Positions 34,504-43,587 of a stretch of 64,000 bases of DNA are shown here, piece by piece. Numbering within the stretch: position 1 is the first letter of the stretch; each line of letters starts with the position of its first letter. Made by a program: the position numbers and the translations under genes. The stretch spans positions 62,001-126,000 of the forward strand of contig NZ_CP043568.1 of NCBI RefSeq assembly GCF_014076415.1. Reading direction: 5' to 3'. A model generated the notes under the pieces. It was not told the origin of the DNA and searched no databases. It worked only from the letters and a program-made list of their open reading frames with translations. Source of the DNA: Comamonas testosteroni (GTDB taxonomy: Bacteria; Pseudomonadota; Gammaproteobacteria; Burkholderiales; Burkholderiaceae_C).

Positions 34504-35274
34504 TCAGGCCTGCAGGGGCGTGATCTTCTTGATCAGCGGAGTCACCAGGTCCATGGGCAAGGGGAACACCACGGTGGTGTTCCTGTCCGCGCCGATCACG
34601 GTCAGCGTCTCCAGGTAGCGCAGCAAGATGGCCTGAGGCTCCTGCGCCAGAACTTTCGCGGCCTGAGACAGCTTTTCCGAAGCCTGCAACTCGCCTTCGG
34701 CGTGAATCACCTTGGCGCGGCGTTCGCGCTCGGCCTCGGCCTGCCGCGCGATGGCCCGGATCATGGATTCGGTCAGATCGACCTGCTTGATCTCCACGTT
34801 CGAAACCTTGATGCCCCAGGTGTCGGTTTGCGCATCCAGCGCCTGCTGGATGTCCAGGTTCAGCGATTCACGCTCTGCCAGCATCTCGTCGAGCTGATGC
34901 TTGCCCAGTACGGAGCGCAGCATGGTCTGCGCGAGCTGACTGGTGGCCTCCAGATAATTGACCACCTGGATCACCGCCTTCTCCGCATCCACCACGCGCA
35001 GATAGATCACGGCATTGACCTTGACCGAGACGTTGTCGCGCGAGATCACATCCTGCGCCGGGACCTCCAGGACCACGGTGCGCAGATCCACCCGGACCAC
35101 CTGCTGAATGGCGGGAATGATGAAGATCAGTCCCGGCCCCTTGACCTTCCAGAAGCGCCCCAGCGTGAAGACCACGCCGCGCTCATACTCGCGAAAAATC
35201 CGGATCGACGCCGTCCCCAGGCCAATCACCAGCATCAGCAGGATTAGCCAGAACAAGAAAGAAGCGCTAACCAT
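34504..35274 (-). CDS. Slipin (stomatin/SPFH family membrane protein)
   Basis: A 256-residue membrane-associated protein. One N-terminal hydrophobic segment ([19 protein letters not shown]) is followed by an SPFH/Band 7 domain: [66 protein letters not shown], then [23 protein letters not shown] and a coiled-coil tail rich in Ala/Glu/Arg. Slipins organise membrane microdomains; they are often paired with a NfeD protease-like protein, but none is adjacent here. The ATG at 35274 has AAGGA at good spacing. It is convergent with the threonine ammonia-lyase. Confidence 0.92.
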   Translation of the reverse strand: MVSASFLFWLILLMLVIGLGTASIRIFREYERGVVFTLGRFWKVKGPGLIFIIPAIQQVVRVDLRTVVLEVPAQDVISRDNVSVKVNAVIYLRVVDAEKAVIQVVNYLEATSQLAQTMLRSVLGKHQLDEMLAERESLNLDIQQALDAQTDTWGIKVSNVEIKQVDLTESMIRAIARQAEAERERRAKVIHAEGELQASEKLSQAAKVLAQEPQAILLRYLETLTVIGADRNTTVVFPLPMDLVTPLIKKITPLQA

Positions 35275-35578
35275 AGAAGCCATCCTTTCAGCGAGGAACT
35301 TCGGCGCTGCGATCTGACGTTGAACGGTGTACATCGATTTCGCAATCGGCGCAGGGTCGTCCGCAAGCCCAGCATATGCTGTTGCACTCCGGGTGCGCAC
35401 TTATCCGCGCATGGTCGACATCGAAGAAGTGCTGTTCGCCATTGCCGGCGCATGAGATGGGGGTCTGGGCTGCAGGAGCGGCTATGGCTTTCCCTGAGCC
35501 ATGTCGCCAGGGCTGTGCCTAGAATGGCTGCAGCGCTTGCTTGTTTCACCGCCTGCTTTCAGGAGGAGCATTGATCAC

Positions 35579-35716
35579 ATGTCAGATGATTCCGCAGTGA
35601 ACCACGAGGCACAGGATGCGGCCGAAGCCGTTGTGCCCTATATTCCCATCATCATCCCCGCCGCTGGCGCCGTGATGATGTTCCTGCTGGCCTTTATTGC
35701 CGTGAACATGGCCTAG
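35579..35716 (+). CDS. Small single-span membrane protein (45 aa)
   Basis: A 45-residue protein, acidic at the start (MSDDSAVNHEAQDAAEAVV) with one strongly hydrophobic stretch ending AGAVMMFLLAFIAVNMA. AGGAGGAG lies about 11 bases before the ATG and a strong terminator begins 22 bp after its stop, so it looks like a genuine monocistronic small gene. I recognise no family. The hydrophobic helix includes a proline-rich turn (YIPIIIPAAG). It may be a subunit or regulator of a membrane complex. The function is unknown. Confidence 0.75.
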   Translation: MSDDSAVNHEAQDAAEAVVPYIPIIIPAAGAVMMFLLAFIAVNMA

Positions 35717-35738
35717 GCATTCCAACCTTCTCGAGCCC

Positions 35739-35762
35739 AACCCCGCGACGCGGGGTTTTTTT
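35739..35762 (+). terminator. Rho-independent terminator after the small membrane gene
   Basis: An 8-bp stem AACCCCGC / GCGGGGTT with loop GAC, followed by seven T residues. Confidence 0.9.
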
Positions 35763-35788
35763 ACGTCTGTGCAGGTTATGAATGAATG

Positions 35789-35823
35789 ATCTATGCATAT
35801 TGTGATGCACAAAATGCATAGAT
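35789..35823. promoter_or_regulatory. Inverted repeat upstream of pckG
   Basis: Perfect 10-bp dyad ATCTATGCAT and ATGCATAGAT with a 15-bp spacer, centred about 230 bp before the pckG start. It is a possible regulator-binding site. Confidence 0.5.
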
Positions 35824-35885
35824 ATTGCCCGTGATTTGCTGACAAATTCAAGGCCCCTACCTAAAATCGATCTCCCGCTGCTATT

Positions 35886-35903
35886 CAAAACAAGGTTGTT
35901 TTG
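35886..35903. promoter_or_regulatory. Palindrome in the pckG upstream region
   Basis: CAAAACAAGGTTGTTTTG, an 18-bp near-perfect palindrome (8-bp arms around GG), 135 bp before the pckG ATG. Candidate operator. Confidence 0.45.
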
Positions 35904-35971
35904 ACTATTTCAGACGGATTTCAGGCGCCAACAAGCGCTAGGGAAAGCACGCGAGACACCTTCAAAAGCCT

Positions 35972-36009
35972 TTTTTCAAAGACGCAGCCGAGGATGCTTC
36001 TTTGAAAAA
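35972..36009 (+). promoter_or_regulatory. Hairpin in the pckG mRNA leader
   Basis: TTTTTCAAAGA and TCTTTGAAAAA form a perfect 11-bp stem with a 16-base loop, ending 28 bp before the start codon. No T-tract follows, so a leader hairpin rather than a terminator. Confidence 0.45.
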
Positions 36010-36037
36010 CTGGTTTTTTAATTGAAGGACTTCCCCC

Positions 36038-37894
36038 ATGAACGCCGCTGTGCAAAGCCTGAACATCCAGGCTCCCGACTACGTCAAAAATCCCAAGCTC
36101 GTTGCCTGGGTCGCCGAAATGGCCGCGCTGTGCAAGCCTGCCCAGATCCACTGGTGCGACGGCTCGCAAGCCGAATACGACGCGCTGTGCCAGCAGCTGG
36201 TGGACGCAGGCACCTTCAAGCCCCTGGCCAAGCGCCCCGGCTCCTTCCTGGCCTGGACCGATCCTTCGGACGTGGCTCGCGTGGAAGACCGCACCTATAT
36301 CTGCTCCGCCAAGAAGGAAGACGCAGGCCCCACCAACAACTGGATGGAACCTGCGGAAATGCGCGCCACGCTGAACCCGCTGTTCGACGGCTGCATGGCT
36401 GGCCGCACCATGTACGTGGTGCCCTTCTCCATGGGCCCGCTGGGTTCGCCCATCGCCCACGTGGGTATCGAGCTGTCCGACAGCCCCTATGTGGCCGTCA
36501 ACATGAAGATCATGACCCGCATGGGCAAGGCCGTGTATGACGTGATCGGCACCAGCGGCGAGTTCGTGCCCTGCGTGCACACCATCGGCGCCCCTCTGGC
36601 CGCAGGCCAGAAGGACGAGACCACCTGGCCTTGCAGCAAGACCAAGTACATCGTTCACTATCCCGAAACCCGCGAAATCTGGTCCTACGGTTCGGGCTAC
36701 GGCGGCAATGCGCTGCTGGGCAAGAAGTGCTTTGCGCTGCGTATCGCCTCCACCATGGGCCGCGACCAGGGCTGGCTGGCCGAGCACATGCTGATCCTGG
36801 GCGTCACCAACCCCGAAGGCAAGAAGTACCACGTGGCTGCCGCCTTCCCCTCGGCCTGTGGCAAGACCAATTTCTCCATGCTGGTGCCGCCCAAGGCCTT
36901 CGACGGCTGGAAGGTCACGACCATCGGTGACGACATCGCCTGGATCAAGCCCCAGGCCGACGGCTCGCTGCGCGCCATCAACCCCGAGGCCGGTTACTTC
37001 GGCGTGGCTCCCGGCACCAATATGCTCACGAACCCGAACTGCATGTTGAGCCTGGACAAGAACGTGATCTTCACCAACGTGGCCCTGACCGATGACGGCG
37101 ACGTGTGGTGGGAAGGCCTGGAAAAGGATCAGGGCAAGCTGCCCGATCACCTGATCGACTGGCAAGGCAAGGACTGGACGCCCCAGATCGCCAAGGAAAC
37201 CGGTGCCAAGGCCGCTCACCCCAATGCCCGCTTCACCGTGGCTGCCACCAACAACCCCGCGCTGGACGAAGCCTGGGACGATCCCGCCGGCGTGAAGATC
37301 GATGCCATGATCTTCGGCGGCCGCCGCTCCACCACCGTGCCTCTGGTGACCGAAGCCCGCGACTGGACCGAAGGCGTTTACATGGCAGCGACCATGGGCT
37401 CCGAAACCACGGCCGCCGCCTTTGGCGCGCAAGGCGTGGTGCGCCGTGATCCCTTCGCCATGCTGCCTTTTGCCGGCTACAACATGAGCGACTATTTCCA
37501 GCACTGGCTGGACCTGGGCGCCAAGATCGAAGGCCAGGGCGCAACCCTGCCCAAGATCTTCACCACCAACTGGTTCCGCAAGAACGCCGAAGGCAAGTTC
37601 GTCTGGCCCGGCTACGGTGAGAACATGCGCGTTCTGAAGTGGATGATCGACCGTCTGGAAGGCCAGGTCCAAGGCCAGGAAACCGCCTTCGGTATTGCTC
37701 CCCAGTACGCTGAAATCAACTGGACCGGTCTGGACTTCGACGCCGCCCAGTTCGACAGCGTGACCAATATCGACAAGGCTGCCTGGGCCGAGGAAATGAA
37801 GCTGCACGGCGAGCATTTCGACAAGCTGGCCTACAACCTGCCTAAGGCCATGCTGGACACCAAGGCCAAGCTCGAAGAGCGCCTGTCCGCCTAA
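36038..37894 (+). CDS. pckG: Phosphoenolpyruvate carboxykinase (GTP)
   Basis: A 618-residue GTP-dependent enzyme that forms phosphoenolpyruvate from oxaloacetate, the key step into gluconeogenesis on acids and aromatics. The start [36 protein letters not shown] is typical of the GTP class; [20 protein letters not shown] contains the kinase-1a P-loop with reactive Cys274; [12 protein letters not shown] and [29 protein letters not shown] follow. Length matches the GTP class (about 600-620). It lies 321 bp after the small membrane gene, with several dyads in between. A terminator follows. This gene fits the catabolic, non-sugar lifestyle implied by the window. Confidence 0.98.
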   Translation: MNAAVQSLNIQAPDYVKNPKLVAWVAEMAALCKPAQIHWCDGSQAEYDALCQQLVDAGTFKPLAKRPGSFLAWTDPSDVARVEDRTYICSAKKEDAGPTNNWMEPAEMRATLNPLFDGCMAGRTMYVVPFSMGPLGSPIAHVGIELSDSPYVAVNMKIMTRMGKAVYDVIGTSGEFVPCVHTIGAPLAAGQKDETTWPCSKTKYIVHYPETREIWSYGSGYGGNALLGKKCFALRIASTMGRDQGWLAEHMLILGVTNPEGKKYHVAAAFPSACGKTNFSMLVPPKAFDGWKVTTIGDDIAWIKPQADGSLRAINPEAGYFGVAPGTNMLTNPNCMLSLDKNVIFTNVALTDDGDVWWEGLEKDQGKLPDHLIDWQGKDWTPQIAKETGAKAAHPNARFTVAATNNPALDEAWDDPAGVKIDAMIFGGRRSTTVPLVTEARDWTEGVYMAATMGSETTAAAFGAQGVVRRDPFAMLPFAGYNMSDYFQHWLDLGAKIEGQGATLPKIFTTNWFRKNAEGKFVWPGYGENMRVLKWMIDRLEGQVQGQETAFGIAPQYAEINWTGLDFDAAQFDSVTNIDKAAWAEEMKLHGEHFDKLAYNLPKAMLDTKAKLEERLSA

Positions 37895-37908
37895 GCCTTT
37901 GATGGAAT

Positions 37909-37950
37909 AGAAAAGCCCTGCAGGCCGCTGGCCGCAGGGCTTTTCTTTTT
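37909..37950 (+). terminator. Rho-independent terminator after pckG
   Basis: AGAAAAGCCCTGC and GCAGGGCTTTTCT form a 13-bp stem, then a T-run. Confidence 0.92.
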
Positions 37951-38028
37951 GAACCGTTGTTTTGATAGCTGTTGGCGCTTGCCGGACAAGGGGTGGACGC
38001 TCATTTCATGAAGCGTCGAGAGGGCATG

Positions 38029-38064
38029 AAAAAAGCCGCGGGCCTTGTGGGCAGCGGCTTTTTT
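38029..38064. terminator. Bidirectional terminator
   Basis: AAAAAAGCCGC and GCGGCTTTTTT form an 11-bp stem with T-tracts on both strands. It lies just past the stop of the minus-strand two-TM protein gene. Confidence 0.85.
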
Positions 38065-38084
38065 GGGGGAAGCGATCCGGGCGC

Positions 38085-38513
38085 TTAGCGGCTCTGGCGA
38101 TCCATGGCACGGGCCAGATCGGCCATCAGGCGGGCATCTTGCAGCGCAGCGTTCCAGACGCGTTCATCGGCAGCAGCTTGCTGGCGGCTTTTGACCCAGG
38201 CGCGGTAGCCGGTGCGCACCAGATTGATGGCACGGCGTGCGGGAGTGGAGAAGAGGGCAATGCTGGCAAAAGCCATGGCCCACAGAACCATCCAGGCGGC
38301 CATCATATGACCGTCGCTCCAGGTCTCGGTAGCCTGGAAGACGCCAGCGGCCAGGGCGGCCAGGACCACAGCCAGCACCATCCAGTAGGACCTGGACTGG
38401 GATTGCGCCTCGTGCTCGGCAGCAATGGCGGCCATGCGTTCATCGCTGGCTTGATAGATACGCACCACACCAGGGTGCTCGACACAGTAGGAGTTGTAAA
38501 TAAAGTTGCTCAT
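38085..38513 (-). CDS. Two-TM membrane protein of unknown function
   Basis: A 142-residue protein. Its N-terminal 40 residues are soluble (VVRIYQASDERMAAIAAEHEAQSQSRS), then two hydrophobic segments (YWMVLAVVLAALAAGVF and MMAAWMVLWAMAFASIALFS) and a charged helical tail (TPARRAINLVRTGYRAWVKSRQQAAADERVWNAAL). I recognise no family. It is convergent with pckG beyond its own terminator and divergent from a LysR gene 135 bp away, a position that suggests LysR control. The function is unknown. Confidence 0.7.
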   Translation of the reverse strand: MSNFIYNSYCVEHPGVVRIYQASDERMAAIAAEHEAQSQSRSYWMVLAVVLAALAAGVFQATETWSDGHMMAAWMVLWAMAFASIALFSTPARRAINLVRTGYRAWVKSRQQAAADERVWNAALQDARLMADLARAMDRQSR

Positions 38514-38648
38514 GGCAGTTAACCCTTTGACCCACGCTTTTGGCGAATTGCCCGGGGAATAGGTGTAACTATAGGGATTACCCTAGGTATGTTCAAATTT
38601 ATATTTTGAATCTGTAGCATTCACAGCAGTGATGTATTGGGTGATGCC

Positions 38649-39629
38649 ATGTCTTTGAACTTTCGTTCTCTGGATCTCAATCTGCTGCGCGTCTTCGACG
38701 AGGTCATGTCCGAGCGCAGCCTCACGCGCGCGGCGCACAAGCTCAGCATCACCCAGCCGGCGGTCAGCAATGCCATGCGCCGGCTGCGCGAGGTCCTGGG
38801 CGACGAGCTGCTGGTGCGCCAGGGACAGGGCGTGGAGCCTACGCCGCGTGCCCAGGCCCTGTGGCCGGTGATACGCGAGGCCTTGCAGCATCTGGAGGGT
38901 GCACTCGCACCCGATGAGTTCGATCCCGAGACGGCCGCCACCACGTTCGTGATCGCCATGGCCGATGCCACGGCTGCCACGCTGATTCCGCCGCTGTACC
39001 CGATTCTGGCGCGCGAGGCTCCGGGCCTGGGCATACGCCTGCTGCCGCTGACCACGCGCGATCCAAGACCCTTGCTCGATGATGGCGAGGCCGATATGGC
39101 CGTGGGCTATTTTCCCGCCGTACTGGCCGATCTGACGGCGCGTGCGCAGGCCGGCGGTCTGGTGGCGTTTGACAGCCGCCGCCTGTACGAGGGCGAGTAC
39201 CTGTGCGTGATGCGCAAAGGCCATCCTCTGGCGCATGTGCCGCTGACACTGGACAACTACTGCGCGGCCCGCCATATGCTGGTCAGCTTCTCGGGCCGCT
39301 CCTTCGGCTTCATCGACGAGGCCCTGGCCTCGCTGGGGCGTTCGCGCGAAGTGGTGCTCACCGTCAACCAGTTCTTCACCGCGGCGCGCGTGGTGATCAA
39401 CTCCGATCTGCTGACCATCTTGCCGCGCCATTTTGTGCCCGTGACCGGCATGAGCGACCAGCTGGAGCTGCGCGATCTGCCCTTCGATGTCACGCCCGTG
39501 CATGTGGATGCACTGTGGCGTCGGCGCGGCCCGCACCCGCAGGCCTATGACTGGCTGCTGAAAACGCTGACGCGCTCGGCCGAGATCACCTTTGCCAACG
39601 GTTCGGCCCAGGTCACTCACCATGGTTGA
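38649..39629 (+). CDS. LysR-family transcriptional regulator
   Basis: A 326-residue LysR protein. The helix-turn-helix MSLNFRSLDLNLLRVFDEVMSERSLTRAAHKLSITQPAVSNAMRRLREVLGDELLVRQGQGVEPTPRA is of the NahR/NodD-like branch. The effector domain has FVIAMADATAATLIPPLYPIL and GEADMAVGYFP. NahR-like members often respond to aromatic acids, but the inducer cannot be deduced. It is divergent from the two-TM protein gene. A metallophosphoesterase gene follows 13 bp after its stop, possibly co-transcribed. ATG 38649 gives the family N-terminus. Confidence 0.9.
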   Translation: MSLNFRSLDLNLLRVFDEVMSERSLTRAAHKLSITQPAVSNAMRRLREVLGDELLVRQGQGVEPTPRAQALWPVIREALQHLEGALAPDEFDPETAATTFVIAMADATAATLIPPLYPILAREAPGLGIRLLPLTTRDPRPLLDDGEADMAVGYFPAVLADLTARAQAGGLVAFDSRRLYEGEYLCVMRKGHPLAHVPLTLDNYCAARHMLVSFSGRSFGFIDEALASLGRSREVVLTVNQFFTAARVVINSDLLTILPRHFVPVTGMSDQLELRDLPFDVTPVHVDALWRRRGPHPQAYDWLLKTLTRSAEITFANGSAQVTHHG

Positions 39630-39642
39630 CTAAACTAGCCAC

Positions 39643-40521
39643 ATGAAGATCCAGCTGCTGTCCGACCTGCACCTCGAAGTCCACCCCCAATTCGTGGCCC
39701 AGCCTGCCGCGGGCGCCGATGTGCTGGTGCTGGCCGGCGACATCGGCTCCTACCAGAGCAGCACCCAGGTCGACGGCGAGAACTTCGGGCTGGAGCGTTT
39801 CTCGCCGCTGCCGCAATACGCCAACTGGCCCACGCCCGTGCTGTTCGTGCCCGGCAATCACGAATACGACATGCAGGACTTCGACGAGGCACGGCTGCGC
39901 CTGCAGCGTGTGTGCGACAGGCTGGGACTGATCTGGCTCGATCGTGAAACCGTGGTCATGGACGGGGTGCGTTTCATCGGCACCACGCTGTGGAGCGATT
40001 TCGACGCCATGGCCATGCATGAAGGCGTGAGCGATGCCACGCGCTTGCACAAGCTGCGCGAGAAGGCCTTTCGCGCCGCCAATTTCTATCTGCAAAAGAC
40101 CGGCGGCAGTCGCCAGGGCGAGCCGTTTCTGGCCGCGCCCATGCGCGAGGAAAGCCTGCTTTGCCAGGACTGGCTACGCGCCGCGCTGCAGCAGCCTTTT
40201 GACGGACCCACGGTGGCCGTGACCCACTTTGCGCCCAGCCTGCGCAGTGCCGATCCGCGCTATGGGCTGGTGCCCGGTACGGCCGGTTTCTGCAATGTGA
40301 TGGACGACTTTCTGCCCCATGCCCAGCTCTGGCTGCACGGCCATCTGCATTGCGCCAGCGACTACATCGCGTGCGGCCAGCGCGAGGACGGCAGCGAATG
40401 GCAATGCCGTGTGGTGGCCAATCCCCTGGGCTATGCCCGCAAGGGAGAGCAGGATGACTTTCTGCCGGCATCGACAATTGACTTGAGCCAAGTCAAGATG
40501 CTGACTGTCCCCAGCCCTTAG
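39643..40521 (+). CDS. Calcineurin-like metallophosphoesterase
   Basis: A 292-residue metal-dependent phosphoesterase. All motifs of the calcineurin fold are present: LSDLHLE, LAGDIGS, FVPGNHEYDM, VAVTHFAPSLRS and LWLHGHLHCASDY, which bind two metals. The substrate could be a cyclic nucleotide, a phospholipid or another phosphodiester; nothing points to one. It starts 13 bp after the LysR stop and ends 29 bp before the UspA gene, suggesting one transcript. Length is normal for bacterial single-domain members. Confidence 0.9.
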   Translation: MKIQLLSDLHLEVHPQFVAQPAAGADVLVLAGDIGSYQSSTQVDGENFGLERFSPLPQYANWPTPVLFVPGNHEYDMQDFDEARLRLQRVCDRLGLIWLDRETVVMDGVRFIGTTLWSDFDAMAMHEGVSDATRLHKLREKAFRAANFYLQKTGGSRQGEPFLAAPMREESLLCQDWLRAALQQPFDGPTVAVTHFAPSLRSADPRYGLVPGTAGFCNVMDDFLPHAQLWLHGHLHCASDYIACGQREDGSEWQCRVVANPLGYARKGEQDDFLPASTIDLSQVKMLTVPSP

Positions 40522-40550
40522 GCTTGAGACATCAACAAGGAGAAATTGGT

Positions 40551-40973
40551 ATGAAGATCTTGCTCGCCGTGGACGGCAGTGCCTACACCCAGAAAATGCT
40601 GGCCTATCTGACCTCGCATCAGGAGATGCTGGGCACGGGCCATGAGTACACCATCATCACCGTGCAGCCGCTGCTGCCGCCTCGTGCACGCGCTGCGCTG
40701 GGCAAGGAAGTGGTGGAGCAGTACTACGACGAAGAATCCGCCAAGATCCTGCAGCCCGTGCTGGAGTTCCTGAAGGGGCGTGGCGTCGAGGCGCAAAGCA
40801 TCGCCAAGGTCGGTCCCATTGCCGACACCATCATCCATGCCGCCCAGGACGGCAAGTTCGACCTGATCGCCATGGGCACACACGGCCACGGTGCGCTGGG
40901 CCGTCTGGTCATGGGCTCGGTCAGCTCGCAGGTGCTGGCGGGCTGCACCATTCCCGTGCTGCTGATTCGCTGA
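40551..40973 (+). CDS. Universal stress protein UspA family
   Basis: A 140-residue cytosolic protein with the USP fold. MKILLAVDGSAYTQKMLAYLTS is the first strand and loop, and FDLIAMGTHGHGALGRLVMGSVSSQVLAGCTIPVLLIR carries the ATP-binding G-x2-G-x9-G-S/T motif, so it is of the ATP-binding class. AAGGAGAA precedes the ATG at 40551. It is induced by growth arrest and stress in other bacteria. It follows the metallophosphoesterase by 29 bp. A dispersed repeat begins 2 bp after its stop. Confidence 0.94.
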   Translation: MKILLAVDGSAYTQKMLAYLTSHQEMLGTGHEYTIITVQPLLPPRARAALGKEVVEQYYDEESAKILQPVLEFLKGRGVEAQSIAKVGPIADTIIHAAQDGKFDLIAMGTHGHGALGRLVMGSVSSQVLAGCTIPVLLIR

Positions 40974-41094
40974 TTTTCATAGCTGCTTGCGCTTGATTTA
41001 CATGCGTATCAGGCTTGAATCAGCTTCAAATCAAGGTTAGATGAGCGTCCACAGCTACAAAAACCAAGGTACCTCCGTTTGACATCAAGCTCTC

Positions 41095-41124
41095 AAGGCC
41101 GCGCTGCAAAGCACGGCCTTTTTT
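41095..41124. terminator. Terminator between uspA and LysR
   Basis: AAGGCCG and CGGCCTT form a 7-bp stem followed by TTTTT. Transcription of the convergent LysR gene ends nearby. Confidence 0.65.
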
Positions 41125-41134
41125 CTTGTCTGCA

Positions 41135-42049
41135 TCAAACCGCTTGCAGCACTTGCCGGGCCTTGCCCAGCAAGGCCTGGCTGACACGGGCCAGCACGCG
41201 TGACTCCAGATTCCAGCAATGCCAGAACAGCGCGATGGACAGCACATGGCCTGTTGCCACGTCGATCAGTTCACCGGCATCCAGCGCAGGCTGCACCAGC
41301 AACTGCGGCAGCACGCCCACGCCCCAGCCGGCACGCACGGCACGTACCTGCGCCTCGCAACTGGGCAGCAGAATCTGATGCTGCAGCGACACATTGCGCA
41401 GACCCAGGCAACGCGCCACAAATTCGGCCTGCATATCGTCCTTGCGGTTGAAGGACAGATAGGGCCGCTGGTTGAAGTTCTTGCGCGTCAGCCCCTGCGG
41501 CAGTCTTTGCTGCGCAAATTCGCTAGAGGCCACGGCCACATAGCGCATGGCGCCCAGGGGCTGCACGGCGCAGCCGCGCAGGGCCTGACTCAGCGTGGTG
41601 ACGCAGCCCATGACCTGGCCCGAGCGCAGAAGCTCCTGCGTGAAGTCCTGATCGTCGACCACCACCTCCAGCGGCAGGCCGCTCTTTACCAGCTCGTCGA
41701 GAGCCGTCATGGCCCAGGTGGCAATGCTGTCGGCATTGATGGCGATGGAGACGATTTCTCCGGCCAGACTCTGCCCGGTCTGCGGTGCCAGCTCCTGCAG
41801 CTCATGCGCGAGATCGGCGCGCAGCAGGCGTAGCTGTTTGGCATGCTTGAGCAGCAGCCGCCCGGCGCTGGTAGGTTTGACGGGGCGCGTGCGCTCCACC
41901 AGCACCGAACCCACCTGGGCCTCCAGTGCACGCAGGCGCTGGGATACGGCCGACTGGGTGATGTGCAGCTTTTGCGCCGCGCGCTCGAAGCCGCCTTCCT
42001 CCACGATGGCGGCCAGACATTCAAGCGCAGCAGGGTCCCAGGAACTCAT
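41135..42049 (-). CDS. LysR-family regulator, ArgP/IciA type
   Basis: A 304-residue LysR protein. MSSWDPAALECLAAIVEEGGFERAAQKLHITQSAVSQRLRALEAQVGSVLVERTRPVKPT resembles ArgP (IciA), the lysine/arginine-responsive regulator. The effector domain includes IAINADSIATWAMTALDELVKSGLPLEVVVDDQDFTQ, as in ArgP. It is divergent from the DadA gene, with an 84-bp gap, so control of that dehydrogenase is likely. The ligand may be a basic amino acid; this is an inference from similarity. No arginine exporter (ArgO) is next to it. Confidence 0.9.
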   Translation of the reverse strand: MSSWDPAALECLAAIVEEGGFERAAQKLHITQSAVSQRLRALEAQVGSVLVERTRPVKPTSAGRLLLKHAKQLRLLRADLAHELQELAPQTGQSLAGEIVSIAINADSIATWAMTALDELVKSGLPLEVVVDDQDFTQELLRSGQVMGCVTTLSQALRGCAVQPLGAMRYVAVASSEFAQQRLPQGLTRKNFNQRPYLSFNRKDDMQAEFVARCLGLRNVSLQHQILLPSCEAQVRAVRAGWGVGVLPQLLVQPALDAGELIDVATGHVLSIALFWHCWNLESRVLARVSQALLGKARQVLQAV

Positions 42050-42133
42050 GGCAATTTCATTAGCTTTTCTGATGAAACTGCTGAAAATTTAATGCTGCTT
42101 TTGTTTGTCCGCAAGAGTGCAGACACTGGCCGC

Positions 42134-43468
42134 ATGAACATCATCGTCCTGGGCGCCGGCATCATCGGCATCAGCACCGCCTGGCATCTGCGCGAGCGCG
42201 GTCATCAAGTCACCGTGGTGGATCGTCAGAGCGGTCCGGCCCTGGAAACCAGCTATGCCAATGGTGGCCAGATCTCGGTCAGCTACTGCGAGCCCTGGGC
42301 GAATCGCCAGGCGCCCTGGAAGGCGCTCAAATGGATGTTCGACAAAGAGGCTCCGCTGCTGTTCAGGCCCCAGGCCGACAGCGCGCAATGGCGCTGGTGC
42401 CTGCAGTTCCTGGCCCAGTGCAATGACCGGGCGTTCGCGCGCAATGTGCAGCAGATCGTGGCGCTGGGCGCCTACAGCCATCTGGCGCTCAAGGACATGG
42501 TCCAGAAGACCGGTATCGAGTTCGAGCGGCTGGAGCGTGGCATTGCCCATTTCTACAGCAGCCCGCAGGCGTTTGCCGAGGCCGCCGAAGGCGTGGAGCT
42601 GATGCGGCAATACGGCGTGCAGCGTCGTCTGGTCAGCCGCGACGAGCTGCTGGCCATCGAGCCAGCATTCACGCCCTATGCGGCGCAGATTGCGGGCGGC
42701 ACCTTCACTGCCTCCGATGAGTCCGGTGATGCGCGTCTGTTCACCGAAAAGCTGGCCGGTCTCTGTGCCCAGGCCGGTGTGCAATTCCTCTACGGCCACG
42801 ACATCCTGAGCCTGCAGCCGGCGCGCCGGGGCAAGCCTGCCCAGGTGCAGATTCGCGACGGCAGCGATGGCGCCCCGCGCATGCTGAGCGCGGATGCCGT
42901 GGTGGTCGCCTGCGGCTCCTACACGCCGTTGCTGCTCAGGCCTCTGGGCGTGCATGTGCCCATCTATCCGGGCAAGGGTTATAGCGCCACCTTGCCGCTG
43001 CTGCGGCCCGAAAAAGCCCCCATGGTCTCCACCATCGACGACAGCCGCAAGGTCGCCATGAGCCGTTTGGGCAACCGACTGCGGGTAGCCGGCACCATAG
43101 AGCTGGGAGGCTTCGATCTGAGTCTGGACACGCCCACGGCCAGGGCGCGCTGCGAGATGCTGGTCAGGCGCGTGGAGGAGCTGATGCCCGGCGTCTGCGA
43201 CACGCGCCTGCCCGAGCAGGGTGGCGATCCGCAGTTCTGGTGCGGCCTGCGGCCCGCCACGCCCAGCAATATTCCCTGCATCGGTGCCACGCAGGCAAGA
43301 GGCATCTGGGTCAATGCCGGGCATGGCACCCTGGGCTGGACGCATGGTGCAGGCTCGGGCAAGGCCATGGCGGCCCTGATGAGCGGCGAGCGCCCGGCGC
43401 TGGATTTCCGGTTCTGGGATGAGCCGGCACACGACGTCGCACGCGGCGCGCGGATTGCGTCGGCCTGA
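42134..43468 (+). CDS. dadA: D-amino acid dehydrogenase small subunit DadA
   Basis: A 444-residue flavoprotein. MNIIVLGAGIIGISTAWHLRERGHQVTVVDRQSGPALETSYANGGQISVSYCEPWA is the DadA start, PIYPGKGYSATLPL and FWCGLRPATPSNIPCIGATQARGIWVNAGHGTLGWTHGAGSGKAMAALMSG the C-terminal signature. It oxidatively deaminates D-amino acids (D-alanine and others) and feeds the respiratory chain. It is longer and more DadA-like than the homolog at 24317. The frame is open for 290 bp upstream but that is antisense to LysR. It is divergent from the ArgP-like regulator; no alanine racemase is adjacent. Confidence 0.93.
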   Translation: MNIIVLGAGIIGISTAWHLRERGHQVTVVDRQSGPALETSYANGGQISVSYCEPWANRQAPWKALKWMFDKEAPLLFRPQADSAQWRWCLQFLAQCNDRAFARNVQQIVALGAYSHLALKDMVQKTGIEFERLERGIAHFYSSPQAFAEAAEGVELMRQYGVQRRLVSRDELLAIEPAFTPYAAQIAGGTFTASDESGDARLFTEKLAGLCAQAGVQFLYGHDILSLQPARRGKPAQVQIRDGSDGAPRMLSADAVVVACGSYTPLLLRPLGVHVPIYPGKGYSATLPLLRPEKAPMVSTIDDSRKVAMSRLGNRLRVAGTIELGGFDLSLDTPTARARCEMLVRRVEELMPGVCDTRLPEQGGDPQFWCGLRPATPSNIPCIGATQARGIWVNAGHGTLGWTHGAGSGKAMAALMSGERPALDFRFWDEPAHDVARGARIASA

Positions 43469-43587
43469 GCCTGACACAGGGCATAGGACTGCAGGACGAG
43501 TACGGGCTGGCTGACTCTTTTGCCCGGATTGACGGTATCGCTGCGTGGGGCTCTTACATACAATCACGCCAGCAACTCGTCCATGCC

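Noticed and set aside
35921..37816. 631-codon open frame opposite pckG
   Set aside because: Shadow of the highly conserved pckG gene; His/Gly/Gln-rich composition is typical of antisense frames in GC-rich DNA.
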